Shown here: positions 1 to 6,916 of the stretch, piece after piece
Layout of the letters: each line of letters opens with the position of its first letter
Numbering within the stretch: the first letter of the stretch is position 1
Assembly (NCBI GenBank): GCA_051891195.1
Contig: JBJFEZ010000002.1
Location: forward strand, 1 to 21,726
Direction: 5' to 3'
DNA: 21,726 nucleotides
Source: CAG-273 sp051891195
Lineage (GTDB): Bacteria; Bacillota; Clostridia; TANB77; CAG-508
The notes under the pieces: generated by a model
What the model was told of the DNA's origin: nothing
What the model saw: only the letters and a program-made list of their open reading frames with translations
Databases searched by the model: none
Translations under genes and position numbers: made by a program

Positions 1-1911
1 AAGCATATTCATTACATCAGGATGTGCTTTTTCAATTTCGTCAAATAGAATTACTGAATATGGTTTTCTTCTTATTTTTTCTGTTAATTGTCCTCCTTCG
101 TCAAATCCTACATATCCTGGAGGTGAACCAATTAGTTTTGAAACTGAATGACTTTCCATATATTCAGACATATCAATACGTATCATAGCCTCTTCATTTC
201 CAAATAAGCTTTCTGCCAAAGCTTTTGAAAGTTCTGTTTTACCAACACCAGTTGGTCCCAAAAACAAGAATGAACCTATTGGACGGTTTGGATCTTTTAG
301 CCCAACTCTTCCTCTTCTAATAGCTTTTGCTACTGCTTCTACAGCCTCATTTTGTCCAATTACTCTTTGATGTAAAGTCTGCTCTAAGTTTTTTAATTTT
401 TCATTTTCACTTTGTGTTATTTTTTTAACAGGTACCCCGGTCCAGCTAGATACTACTTCTGCTATATCTTCTTCTGTTAAAGCTGTTACACTTTTAGTAT
501 TTTTGCTTTCCCATTTTTCCTTTTCTTTTTGCAATTTTTCTTTGTTTTCTTTTACTTTGTCACGTAAGCTAGCAGCTTTTTCAAAGTCTTGAACTCTAAT
601 TGCATCTTCCTTTTCTTTATCTAATGATGCAATTTTTTCTTCTAATTTTTTTAAAATATCTGGCTGTGTATATGTTTTCATTTTTACTCTAGATGCTGCT
701 TCATCAATTAAATCTATAGCTTTATCTGGTAAAAATCTATCATTTATATATCTAGTAGATAATTCAACAGCTGCTTTTACTGCTTCGTCAGTAATTTTTA
801 CATTATGATGTGCTTCATATTTATCACGTATACCATTTAGAATTTCTATAGTTTCTTGCCCTGTTGGCTCTCCAACAGTTACAGGACTAAAACGTCTTTC
901 TAGTGCACTGTCTTTTTCAATATATTTACGATATTCGTTTAATGTAGTAGCTCCAACTACTTGAACTTCTCCTCTTGCTAAAAGTGGTTTTAAAATATTT
1001 GCAGCATCAACTGCACCTTCTGCAGAACCTGCTCCAACAATAGTATGAACTTCATCAATAAATAAAATAACATCTCCTGATTTTCTAACTTCTTCTAGAC
1101 ATTTTTTAATTCTTTCTTCAAAGTCCCCACGGTATTTAGCTCCAGCTACCATACTTGCAATATCTAAACTTACTACTCTTTTATTTTTTAACATTTCAGG
1201 TACATCTTCTGATACTATTTTTTCTGCTAATCCTTCTACTACAGCTGTTTTACCAACTCCCGGTTCTCCTATTAAGCAAGGATTGTTTTTAGTTCTTCTA
1301 GATAATATTTGTATTACTCTTTGTATTTCTTCTTTTCTTCCTATAACTGGGTCCAACTTTCCTTCTATGGCTTTTCTAGTTAAGTCTGTTCCATATTGGT
1401 TTAAAGTAGGAGTTTGGTTATAGCTTCCTTTTACTTTTCCTTTAGCTTGTTTTTCATTTACTCCTGCGTTTTCATCTTCATTTATTACTTTAATTATTTC
1501 ATTGTATAACTTTTGTGGATTTACGTTTAAATCCATCATAATTCTAACAGCTACACTATCTCCTTCTCTCATAATTCCTATAAGTAAATGCTCTGTTCCA
1601 ATAAATTCAGAGTCTAGTTTTCTTGCTTCTAAAAATGCATTTTCAATAACTCTTTTTGAACGTGGAGTAAAACCTATGCTTTCTTTTTCTTCAATTTTTT
1701 CTCCCACACCAATAAGAGTTTCAATTTCTTCGGCTACTTTTTCTGCACTAATATTTTGCCCAGTTAAAACTTGGCTTGCCACTCCACTTCCTTCTTTTAT
1801 TAAACCATATAAGATGTGTTCTGTTCCTATATAGTTATGACCTAACTCAGCTGCTAGATCTCCTGCAAGTTCTAACACTTTTTCTACACTATTTGTAAAC
1901 TTATATATCAT
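1..1911 (-). CDS. clpC: ATP-dependent unfoldase ClpC, 3' end outside window
   Basis: Hsp100/Clp AAA+ unfoldase that feeds substrates, including arginine-phosphorylated proteins, into ClpP in the cytoplasm. The N-terminal 637 residues are visible. They comprise an N-domain of two Clp repeats (about 1-150), the first AAA+ domain with Walker A GEPGVGKT (218-225) and Walker B ending in D286-E287, a middle domain with a UVR-type coiled coil near residue 442 (the region used by the McsB/MecA adaptors in ClpC), and the second AAA+ domain with Walker A GPTGVGKT (552-559) and Walker B VILFDE. The frame is open at base 1, so the rest of the second AAA+ domain and the tail are missing; family members are about 810-820 residues. 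The ATG at 1909-1911 has an AGGAGG Shine-Dalgarno at about 1921-1926. It is the last gene of the ctsR operon, 15 bases after mcsB. The middle domain argues for ClpC rather than ClpB. Confidence 0.97.
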   Translation of the reverse strand, partial: MIYKFTNSVEKVLELAGDLAAELGHNYIGTEHILYGLIKEGSGVASQVLTGQNISAEKVAEEIETLIGVGEKIEEKESIGFTPRSKRVIENAFLEARKLDSEFIGTEHLLIGIMREGDSVAVRIMMDLNVNPQKLYNEIIKVINEDENAGVNEKQAKGKVKGSYNQTPTLNQYGTDLTRKAIEGKLDPVIGRKEEIQRVIQILSRRTKNNPCLIGEPGVGKTAVVEGLAEKIVSEDVPEMLKNKRVVSLDIASMVAGAKYRGDFEERIKKCLEEVRKSGDVILFIDEVHTIVGAGSAEGAVDAANILKPLLARGEVQVVGATTLNEYRKYIEKDSALERRFSPVTVGEPTGQETIEILNGIRDKYEAHHNVKITDEAVKAAVELSTRYINDRFLPDKAIDLIDEAASRVKMKTYTQPDILKKLEEKIASLDKEKEDAIRVQDFEKAASLRDKVKENKEKLQKEKEKWESKNTKSVTALTEEDIAEVVSSWTGVPVKKITQSENEKLKNLEQTLHQRVIGQNEAVEAVAKAIRRGRVGLKDPNRPIGSFLFLGPTGVGKTELSKALAESLFGNEEAMIRIDMSEYMESHSVSKLIGSPPGYVGFDEGGQLTEKIRRKPYSVILFDEIEKAHPDVMNML

Positions 1912-1926
1912 TTTAAATACACCTCC

Positions 1927-2943
1927 TTATTTTTTTATAATTTCCTTTACTACCTCTGGGCGCTTAATTTCTCTCTCATATCCATCTAATGCTTTTCCCA
2001 CGTATTTTTGTAAATTGGCTGGTTGCACATATAAATATAACTTACTTATTTTACTATCATCTAGTTCTTTTATTATACCCAAATCTGTTCCAAGTTTTAC
2101 ATATGACAATAATTTTCTAGCTTCATCTGTAGATAATTTTGTAGCATAGGCTAATGTTCCATAAGCACGATATATTCTGTCTTCTAAATCTATTAAATTT
2201 TTAGCTAAGTATTTTCTTGCCATTCTTTCTTGTTCAATAACTTTTTCTGTAATTACATTTAAGTTTTTTATAATATCACTTTCTGTTAGTCCTAAAGTTT
2301 GATTATTTGAAATTTGATAAATATCTCCTTGGCTTTGTGTACCTTCTCCATAAATACCGTGAATATTCATACCAAATCCGTTTATAATATTTAGTATTTT
2401 ATTTATATTTCCAGTCATAGTTAAAGCTGGCAAATGTATCATAACAGAAGCCTTCATAGCTGTTCCAACATTAGTAGGGCATGCTGTTAAATATCCATAA
2501 TTTTCATTGCTAGCATAGTTTAACATTTGGCCAATTTTTTCTTCAATTTCAATAGCTAGGTTTTTTAAATTTTCTAGTTCTAGTCCTGAAGCAAATACTT
2601 GCATACGCATATGGTCTTCTTCGTTTATCATTATACAAATATTTTCTTCATCATTTATTAATATAGCTCCTTGCTGTTTTTTATCCATTGCAAATTCTGG
2701 ACTAATTATGTGTTTTTCAACTAAACTTATTTTAGTAATATCATCTAAATCACTTAAACTAACAAATTTTAGTCCATAACCAATACTTGGTGTAATATCT
2801 TTTATTCTATTTATTACATCTTTTGCCTGTTCTTCTGAAAATTTTGTAGGGAAAGGAATGTCAGCTATATTTCTAGCTAATCTAACCCTAGAACTAATAA
2901 CTACATCTGAATCTTTTCCATTTTGTAAATACCAATTCAACAT
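1927..2943 (-). CDS. mcsB: protein-arginine kinase McsB
   Basis: Phosphagen-kinase-fold enzyme that phosphorylates arginines on proteins, marking them for ClpC-ClpP and inactivating CtsR. The 338 residues match the usual family length. Visible motifs are the N-terminal nucleotide-binding SSRVRLARN (17-25), an acidic NEEDH loop (about 107-111) that corresponds to the catalytic NEED region of phosphagen kinases, and the CPTNVGT signature with Cys155. The C-terminal stretch is typical of McsB rather than of creatine kinase. ATG is preceded by AAGGAGG at good spacing. It lies between mcsA and clpC in the classical four-gene order and needs McsA as activator in Bacillus. Regulation is by CtsR at the upstream operator. 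Confidence 0.96.
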   Translation of the reverse strand: MLNWYLQNGKDSDVVISSRVRLARNIADIPFPTKFSEEQAKDVINRIKDITPSIGYGLKFVSLSDLDDITKISLVEKHIISPEFAMDKKQQGAILINDEENICIMINEEDHMRMQVFASGLELENLKNLAIEIEEKIGQMLNYASNENYGYLTACPTNVGTAMKASVMIHLPALTMTGNINKILNIINGFGMNIHGIYGEGTQSQGDIYQISNNQTLGLTESDIIKNLNVITEKVIEQERMARKYLAKNLIDLEDRIYRAYGTLAYATKLSTDEARKLLSYVKLGTDLGIIKELDDSKISKLYLYVQPANLQKYVGKALDGYEREIKRPEVVKEIIKK

Positions 2944-2961
2944 AATTTTCCTCCTTCATTT

Positions 2962-2992
2962 TGTCGCTTTAGGGACGCTTGTTAAAGCGACA
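2962..2992. repeat. 10-bp palindrome at the mcsA-mcsB junction, copy 1 of a dispersed repeat
   Basis: TGTCGCTTTA (2962-2971) and TAAAGCGACA (2983-2992) are perfect inverted repeats around an 11-base loop. They cover the mcsA stop and its last codons. Bases 2962-2983 also match, inverted and with one mismatch in 22, bases 20425-20446 in the intergenic region before the prepilin gene. The shared AGGGACG core resembles the GGGACG-type palindromes linked to REP/RAYT elements in Clostridia; that link is from memory and is inference. The seven T bases after the palindrome on the plus strand encode the Lys-Lys of McsA and are probably not a terminator. Confidence 0.6.
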
Positions 2993-3521
2993 TTTTTTTA
3001 ATTTCGTCTCTTATTTTTGCAGCATCTTCATATCTTTCTTCTTTTACCGCTTGTTTTAATTCTAGTTCTAATTTTTCTAATTTAGTGGTTTCTTTTTTAT
3101 TTGTTGCAGTTTTTTTTGTATTGTTTACTTTGTTTTTTGGTGTCAATTTTGCATTTCTTCCAATATGGCTAGTTGAACCATGTATATTTTTTAATACAGG
3201 ATTTAAAGCTCTTGAAAATATATTATAGCATTCAGCACATCCTAGTTTTCCTTTGTCTACAAATTCATTATATGTCATTCCACAGTTGTTACATTTTAAT
3301 ACACTAGTTTTTGTAAAGCTTGGTAAAAAGTCTGTATCTTCTGCCACGTCTAAAAAGTCCCCTAAAAAGCTTGAAAAATTAATTGGCATATTAAAATCTA
3401 AGTTTTCTAGTCCTAAAGCTTTAGCACACTTGTCACATAGTGCCATCTCCTTTTTTACCCCATTTACTATTTGGGTGTAACGAAAATTTACCTCATTTTT
3501 TCCACAATTTTGACATAACAT
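2982..3521 (-). CDS. mcsA: McsA, zinc-binding activator of McsB
   Basis: Small cytoplasmic zinc protein that activates the McsB arginine kinase and modulates CtsR. With the start chosen here it has 179 residues. Four CxxC motifs are visible: two in the first 32 residues (CQNC, CDKC) and two in the middle (CNNC, CAEC), the layout expected for two zinc sites. The C-terminal 35 residues or so form a UVR (UvrB/UvrC) motif of the type LELELKQAVKEERYEDAA. A Lys/Thr/Asn-rich linker separates the two parts. A TTG three codons upstream directly abuts the Shine-Dalgarno, so the ATG at 3519-3521 (AGGAGG seven bases upstream) is preferred. The last codons and stop lie inside a palindromic repeat, which may have remodelled the C-terminus. 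Confidence 0.93.
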   Translation of the reverse strand: MLCQNCGKNEVNFRYTQIVNGVKKEMALCDKCAKALGLENLDFNMPINFSSFLGDFLDVAEDTDFLPSFTKTSVLKCNNCGMTYNEFVDKGKLGCAECYNIFSRALNPVLKNIHGSTSHIGRNAKLTPKNKVNNTKKTATNKKETTKLEKLELELKQAVKEERYEDAAKIRDEIKKMSL

Positions 3522-3539
3522 ATATATCAACCTCCTTTA

Positions 3540-3989
3540 TTAATCTTCTACTAAATTCACAAGCATATTTTTAAAAATTTTTGCTCTTAAAGTATCTCTA
3601 GTTTCTTGTGGTACTGTTAAGACATTATCGCTTGTTGCTACTTTTAATAGTTTTGCTTCTATTTTAGAAATAATACCTTCTGAAAGAAAATTACTTATAA
3701 AAATGTCTACTTCTTGTGATGTTATTTTATCTTCTATACTATTTATTGCGTGCATTAAATAATTACTTTTTGTTATATTTATTTTTTTTATTTTTATGTG
3801 TCCTCCACCACCACGTTTGCTTTCTACATAGTACCCTTGTGATGGTTTAAAACGTGTTGCAATTACGTAATTTATTTGTGATGGCACACAATTAAAGTGC
3901 TCTGCCAAGTCGTTTCTTTGTATTTCAATAAAATCTTCATCTTCAAACATTTCTTTTATAAATTCTTCTATTATATCCGACATTCTCAT
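3540..3989 (-). CDS. ctsR: transcriptional repressor CtsR
   Basis: Winged-helix repressor of class III heat-shock genes (clp genes and its own operon). The 149 residues are close to the usual 150-155. The N-terminal half holds the helix-turn-helix (LAEHFNCVPSQINYVIATRF) and the beta-wing with the Arg-GGGG stretch (KRGGGGHIKI), which in Bacillus senses temperature and is the site where McsB arginine phosphorylation disables DNA binding. The C-terminal half is the dimerisation/ClpC-recognition domain. ATG has an AAGGAAG Shine-Dalgarno seven bases upstream. It is the first gene of the operon and lies directly behind a matching operator, so autoregulation is expected. Confidence 0.96.
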   Translation of the reverse strand: MRMSDIIEEFIKEMFEDEDFIEIQRNDLAEHFNCVPSQINYVIATRFKPSQGYYVESKRGGGGHIKIKKINITKSNYLMHAINSIEDKITSQEVDIFISNFLSEGIISKIEAKLLKVATSDNVLTVPQETRDTLRAKIFKNMLVNLVED

Positions 3990-4009
3990 AATATCGCTTC
4001 CTTTTTATT

Positions 4010-4032
4010 TTTGACTTTGACTTTCTTTGACC
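4010..4032 (-). promoter_or_regulatory. CtsR operator with an extra half-repeat
   Basis: On the minus strand, GGTCAAAGAAAGTCAAA (4016-4032) matches the published CtsR heptad direct repeat (RGTCAAA-NNN-RGTCAAA) at every fixed position. A third GTCAAA follows at 4010-4015 after only a few bases. The site begins about ten bases downstream of the -10 hexamer and covers the likely transcription start, as expected for a repressor that blocks initiation. Confidence 0.9.
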
Positions 4033-4041
4033 TATGAATAT

Positions 4042-4069
4042 ATTATACTCCATTTTTTATAATTGTCAA
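4042..4069 (-). promoter_or_regulatory. sigma-A promoter of the ctsR operon
   Basis: On the minus strand, -35 TTGACA (4064-4069) and -10 TATAAT (4042-4047) are both perfect consensus with a 16-base spacer. The -35 box starts three bases from the stop codon of the acyltransferase gene. The CtsR operator lies immediately downstream. Confidence 0.88.
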
Positions 4070-4072
4070 GTA

Positions 4073-5128
4073 CTAAATAATAATTTTTTTATCTTCCCCA
4101 TATATAATAGGTAAAAACCTGCAAATAACTTTATATACTAAAATTGACAATAGTATTGAACAAACAGCCATAATTAAGGATAACGATATTTGATAAAATA
4201 TATTTCCCTCTTTTAAGCATGTACTTATAATACCTAATTTACTTTGAAACACAACAAGTGGCATTTTGTGTACTACTAAAATTGGAATTGTATGTCTTCC
4301 TATATACGAAAGTGGTTGGCATTTTTTTATCAAAGAAAATAGATAGCAATATCCTATAATTGTAAATGTTGCCGATAATATAAATATTAAGTAACTATTT
4401 TTATAGTCATTATTCATGCAGCTAATACGGCCATTGAATAAATGTATTACAAAACCAATAATAAGAGATATTACACCTATTGTAATTTTTACTTTATTAG
4501 ACCCCATATTAATTTGTTTTAATTGATGTCCTAAAAAATAAAAGTATAGCATTACTAAAGCTGTTTCAAATCCAAATGGATATGCAGCATTAAAATAATA
4601 ATAAACTACTCCACCAACAATTAAAAAGAACACAGATAATATAATACTTTTATGTTTAAAATCCTTTATTTTATCATACACTAATTTTGCAATAACAACT
4701 ACCACAAAATAGCACGGTAAAAACCATAATGGTGAATTTTGAGGCAAACTATTGCCGTGTCCACTTCCATATAATACAGCACATAAAGAATCAAGTATAC
4801 TATTAGATATACTATTTTTTGAGTTTAAATTTGATTGAACTTCTCCTCCAAATAAATAATACGGAATTAAAGAAAGTATAGCAAAAACAAAATATGGTAT
4901 TAAAATTCTTTTTGCTTTTCTTTTTATGTATGTGCCTATTTTTTCTTCTTTATTTTCTTTAAATAAGTAACCAGAAATAAAGAAAAATAAAGGTACATAA
5001 AAGGACGATAAATATCTAGATACTTCTTTTAAACCTTTTGAGTATCCTATAGCGTGTCCTACAACAATTAAAAATATTGCAAATCCTCTTAATATATTAA
5101 TCCATTCTATCTGTTTATTTTTTTCCAT
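4073..5128 (-). CDS. acyltransferase-3 family membrane protein
   Basis: Integral membrane acyltransferase of the AT3 family (OatA/NolL-like), which O-acylates cell-surface sugars. The substrate cannot be read from sequence. About ten hydrophobic segments span the whole 351 residues. Family hallmarks are the N-terminal RGFAIFLIVVGH, with the catalytic-type His at the end of helix 1, FFISGYLFK in helix 2, the basic RKAKRILIPYF before helix 3, and SPLWFLPCYF. There is no extracellular SGNH esterase domain. An ATG six codons upstream (5144-5146) overlaps a perfect -10 hexamer and would lie upstream of the transcription start, so the ATG at 5126-5128 is preferred even though its ribosome-binding site is weak. 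The gene appears monocistronic and ends just before the ctsR promoter with no terminator seen. Confidence 0.85.
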   Translation of the reverse strand: MEKNKQIEWINILRGFAIFLIVVGHAIGYSKGLKEVSRYLSSFYVPLFFFISGYLFKENKEEKIGTYIKRKAKRILIPYFVFAILSLIPYYLFGGEVQSNLNSKNSISNSILDSLCAVLYGSGHGNSLPQNSPLWFLPCYFVVVVIAKLVYDKIKDFKHKSIILSVFFLIVGGVVYYYFNAAYPFGFETALVMLYFYFLGHQLKQINMGSNKVKITIGVISLIIGFVIHLFNGRISCMNNDYKNSYLIFILSATFTIIGYCYLFSLIKKCQPLSYIGRHTIPILVVHKMPLVVFQSKLGIISTCLKEGNIFYQISLSLIMAVCSILLSILVYKVICRFLPIIYGEDKKIII

Positions 5129-5144
5129 TTTATACACCAATTTC

Positions 5145-5174
5145 ATTATACTTTTTTACTATTTATATTGTCAA
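5145..5174 (-). promoter_or_regulatory. sigma-A promoter of the acyltransferase gene
   Basis: On the minus strand, -35 TTGACA (5169-5174) and -10 TATAAT (5145-5150) have an 18-base spacer. The -10 box overlaps the upstream in-frame ATG, which argues for the later start and a very short leader. Confidence 0.75.
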
Positions 5175-5194
5175 TATTTTTAATTTTATTACCT

Positions 5195-5392
5195 CTATTT
5201 TTCTGTCATGTTTTCCATTTTCTTTGTTTGTTTTTTTTGCCTTTCTAGTGTTAGCCAAGCAAAATAAGAAGAAACAAATTCACCATATTTAGTAACGTCT
5301 TCTTCTTCCTCTATGTTGCCTATCTCTTCTTTTTCTGTTTTGCTTACTTCTTTAATTTGATTTTGTATTTTATTTTCATTAATTTTTTCCAT
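5195..5392 (-). CDS. small charged protein of unknown function
   Basis: I do not recognise this 65-residue protein. It has a Lys/Glu/Asn-rich N-terminal half, an acidic run (IEEEED, middle) and a short aromatic stretch (FVSSYFAWLTLERQKKQ) followed by a basic tail. There is no signal peptide or membrane segment, so it is probably soluble. An ATG twelve codons upstream has no Shine-Dalgarno. The ATG used here has GAGGAG about 13 bases upstream, a little far. It lies 63 bases downstream of the HAD phosphatase gene in the same direction with no terminator between, so cotranscription is likely. It may be real, but nothing beyond the open frame and a plausible ribosome-binding site supports it. Confidence 0.55.
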   Translation of the reverse strand: MEKINENKIQNQIKEVSKTEKEEIGNIEEEEDVTKYGEFVSSYFAWLTLERQKKQTKKMENMTEK

Positions 5393-5455
5393 AAAAAAAT
5401 ACACTCTCCTCTTTATAGTTATGTGCATTTTTTTATTTTTCTATACAATTTGAAA

Positions 5456-6334
5456 TTACAAATTTAAAATATATTTTTCTATTACTTTTGCTACCCCGTC
5501 ATCATTATTACTGTCTGTTATTATTTTAGCCATTTTTTGAACATATGGTGCACTGTTTGCCATTGCAACTCCTAGACCTGCATTCTCTAACATTGTTTGG
5601 TCATTTACATTATCTCCAATAGCAATAACTTCATCTTTATTAATTCCTAATTTTTTAATTAAAAATTCTATTGCATTCCATTTATTAACATTTTGATTTG
5701 ATACTTCTGTATAAAAGTATTCTATAGAATGAAGCTCTGTTCCTGTTTTTATTATTTTTCTTGACATATGTCCTACATCTAATACATCTACATCCTTTAC
5801 TCGTCTTAACTTTTTTATTGCACCATTAAATATAATGTTATTGTCATCACATACCGTTATTTTTATATAATCGCTTTCTTCTCTTTCTAATACATATTTA
5901 TATATGTCATCTACAATATATATATTACTTTTTTTATTATCTGGTTTAGTTGCATTTTCATAGTTATAAAATAAAACATTATAATTTAAAGATTTTGTAA
6001 TAATTCCGTTTTGAGTGTAAACACTATAATATATACTGTTTTCTTCACACGTTTTAATTAATTGTAGCACCTTTTTTTTACTTAAAAAATTATTGTATTC
6101 TAATTTTTCTTCTTTTAAATTATATACTACAGCTCCATTTCCGCATATCATATATTCATTTGCTCCAACTTCTGCTGCCAAATTTCTTACTGACATTGCT
6201 CCTCTGCCTGATGTTAATACTACTTTTGTTCCTTTTTCAATAGCTTTTTGAATAGCAATTTTATTTTTTTCTGAAATTAGTCCATAGGAATTTAGCAAAG
6301 TTCCATCTAAGTCAACTGCTACTAATTTGTACAT
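5456..6334 (-). CDS. Cof-type HAD-IIB family sugar-phosphate phosphatase
   Basis: Cytoplasmic haloacid-dehalogenase-fold hydrolase of the Cof/YidA-like class (292 residues; the family is about 260-300). Motif I is VDLDGT with nucleophile Asp8 and acid/base Asp10. Motif II is LTSGR (about 40-44). Motif III Lys sits in the NKWNAIEFLIKKLGI stretch. Motif IV is GDNVNDQTML. The IIB cap lies between motifs II and III. Members dephosphorylate sugar phosphates, FMN/PLP and similar metabolites; the substrate is not predictable here. ATG has AAAGGAG at ideal spacing. It has its own promoter and is divergent from the SASP gene. Confidence 0.93.
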   Translation of the reverse strand: MYKLVAVDLDGTLLNSYGLISEKNKIAIQKAIEKGTKVVLTSGRGAMSVRNLAAEVGANEYMICGNGAVVYNLKEEKLEYNNFLSKKKVLQLIKTCEENSIYYSVYTQNGIITKSLNYNVLFYNYENATKPDNKKSNIYIVDDIYKYVLEREESDYIKITVCDDNNIIFNGAIKKLRRVKDVDVLDVGHMSRKIIKTGTELHSIEYFYTEVSNQNVNKWNAIEFLIKKLGINKDEVIAIGDNVNDQTMLENAGLGVAMANSAPYVQKMAKIITDSNNDDGVAKVIEKYILNL

Positions 6335-6392
6335 TATAATTCTCCTTTTATTTTATTTAAATAATATTATTTTTTCTGTTAATAATAAAATT

Positions 6393-6422
6393 ATTATATT
6401 ATTTTTTGCATTGCATTGTCAA
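6393..6422 (-). promoter_or_regulatory. sigma-A promoter of the HAD phosphatase gene
   Basis: On the minus strand, -35 TTGACA (6417-6422) and -10 TATAAT (6393-6398) have an 18-base spacer. It lies about 60 bases upstream of the start codon in the divergent intergenic region shared with the SASP gene. I found no convincing sigma-G hexamer pair on the plus strand of that region. Confidence 0.7.
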
Positions 6423-6564
6423 TAAAATTTTATTCTGCTATTTTTCAAATTTTTCTCATAATTTACCAGTTTAAAAACACTTTTATTGAGCATTATAAAT
6501 ATTGAAAAAACAATTATGTTTTTTTAATATACAAAAAATAATCACATTCTAGGAGGTGAAAAAT

Positions 6565-6768
6565 ATGGCAAACTCAAACAACAGTAACAGATCTGTAGTT
6601 CCAGAAGCTAAAGAAGCACTTAACAAGTTCAAATATGAAGTTGCTAGTGAAGTTGGTGTTAACTTAAAACAAGGATACAATGGAGATTTATCTTCTAAAG
6701 ATGCTGGTAGAATCGGTGGTAACATGGTTAGAAAAATGATTCAACAAGCTGAAAACAATATGAAATAG
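6565..6768 (+). CDS. alpha/beta-type small acid-soluble spore protein
   Basis: DNA-binding spore protein that coats the forespore chromosome, protects it from UV and heat, and is degraded at germination. The 67 residues match the family (60-75). Two conserved blocks are visible: the N-terminal block VPEAKEALNKFKYEVASEVGV, which contains the germination-protease (GPR) cleavage region around YEVASE, and the C-terminal block LSSKDAGRIGGNMVRKMIQQAE, the Gly-Gly helix that contacts DNA. A GTG three codons upstream lies within the AGGAGG Shine-Dalgarno, so the ATG at 6565 is the start. It is the only confident plus-strand protein gene and stands alone with its own terminator. Forespore (sigma-G) control is expected for the family, but I could not identify the promoter. 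Confidence 0.95.
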   Translation: MANSNNSNRSVVPEAKEALNKFKYEVASEVGVNLKQGYNGDLSSKDAGRIGGNMVRKMIQQAENNMK

Positions 6769-6839
6769 TTTTAGGGAACTATATTAGTTTATTATATAAT
6801 ATTTTATGTAATGAAGTATTGTTGTGTTTTTGCAACAAT

Positions 6840-6884
6840 AAAGAAACCTATTTAGATATACATATTTAGATAGGTTTCTTTTTA
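6840..6884. terminator. bidirectional terminator between SASP and mgtA
   Basis: A long, nearly perfect hairpin: AAAGAAACCTAT pairs with ATAGGTTTCTTT and the inner bases continue pairing with two G-U wobbles, leaving a tiny loop. It is followed by a T run on the plus strand. It lies between two convergent genes and probably serves the SASP gene mainly. Confidence 0.85.
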
Positions 6885-6916
6885 TGCTGTATTATAAATT
6901 TATTTTTGCTACTAAG

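Noticed and set aside
2962..3000. Plus-strand terminator (palindrome followed by T7) at the mcsA-mcsB junction
   Set aside because: No plus-strand gene leads into it and the T run encodes Lys codons of McsA. On the minus strand there is no T run, so it should not terminate the operon.
6480..6550. Sigma-G promoter for the SASP gene
   Set aside because: Only loose matches (such as GCATTATA or AATATACA) in A/T-rich sequence; nothing close to the consensus pair at correct spacing.
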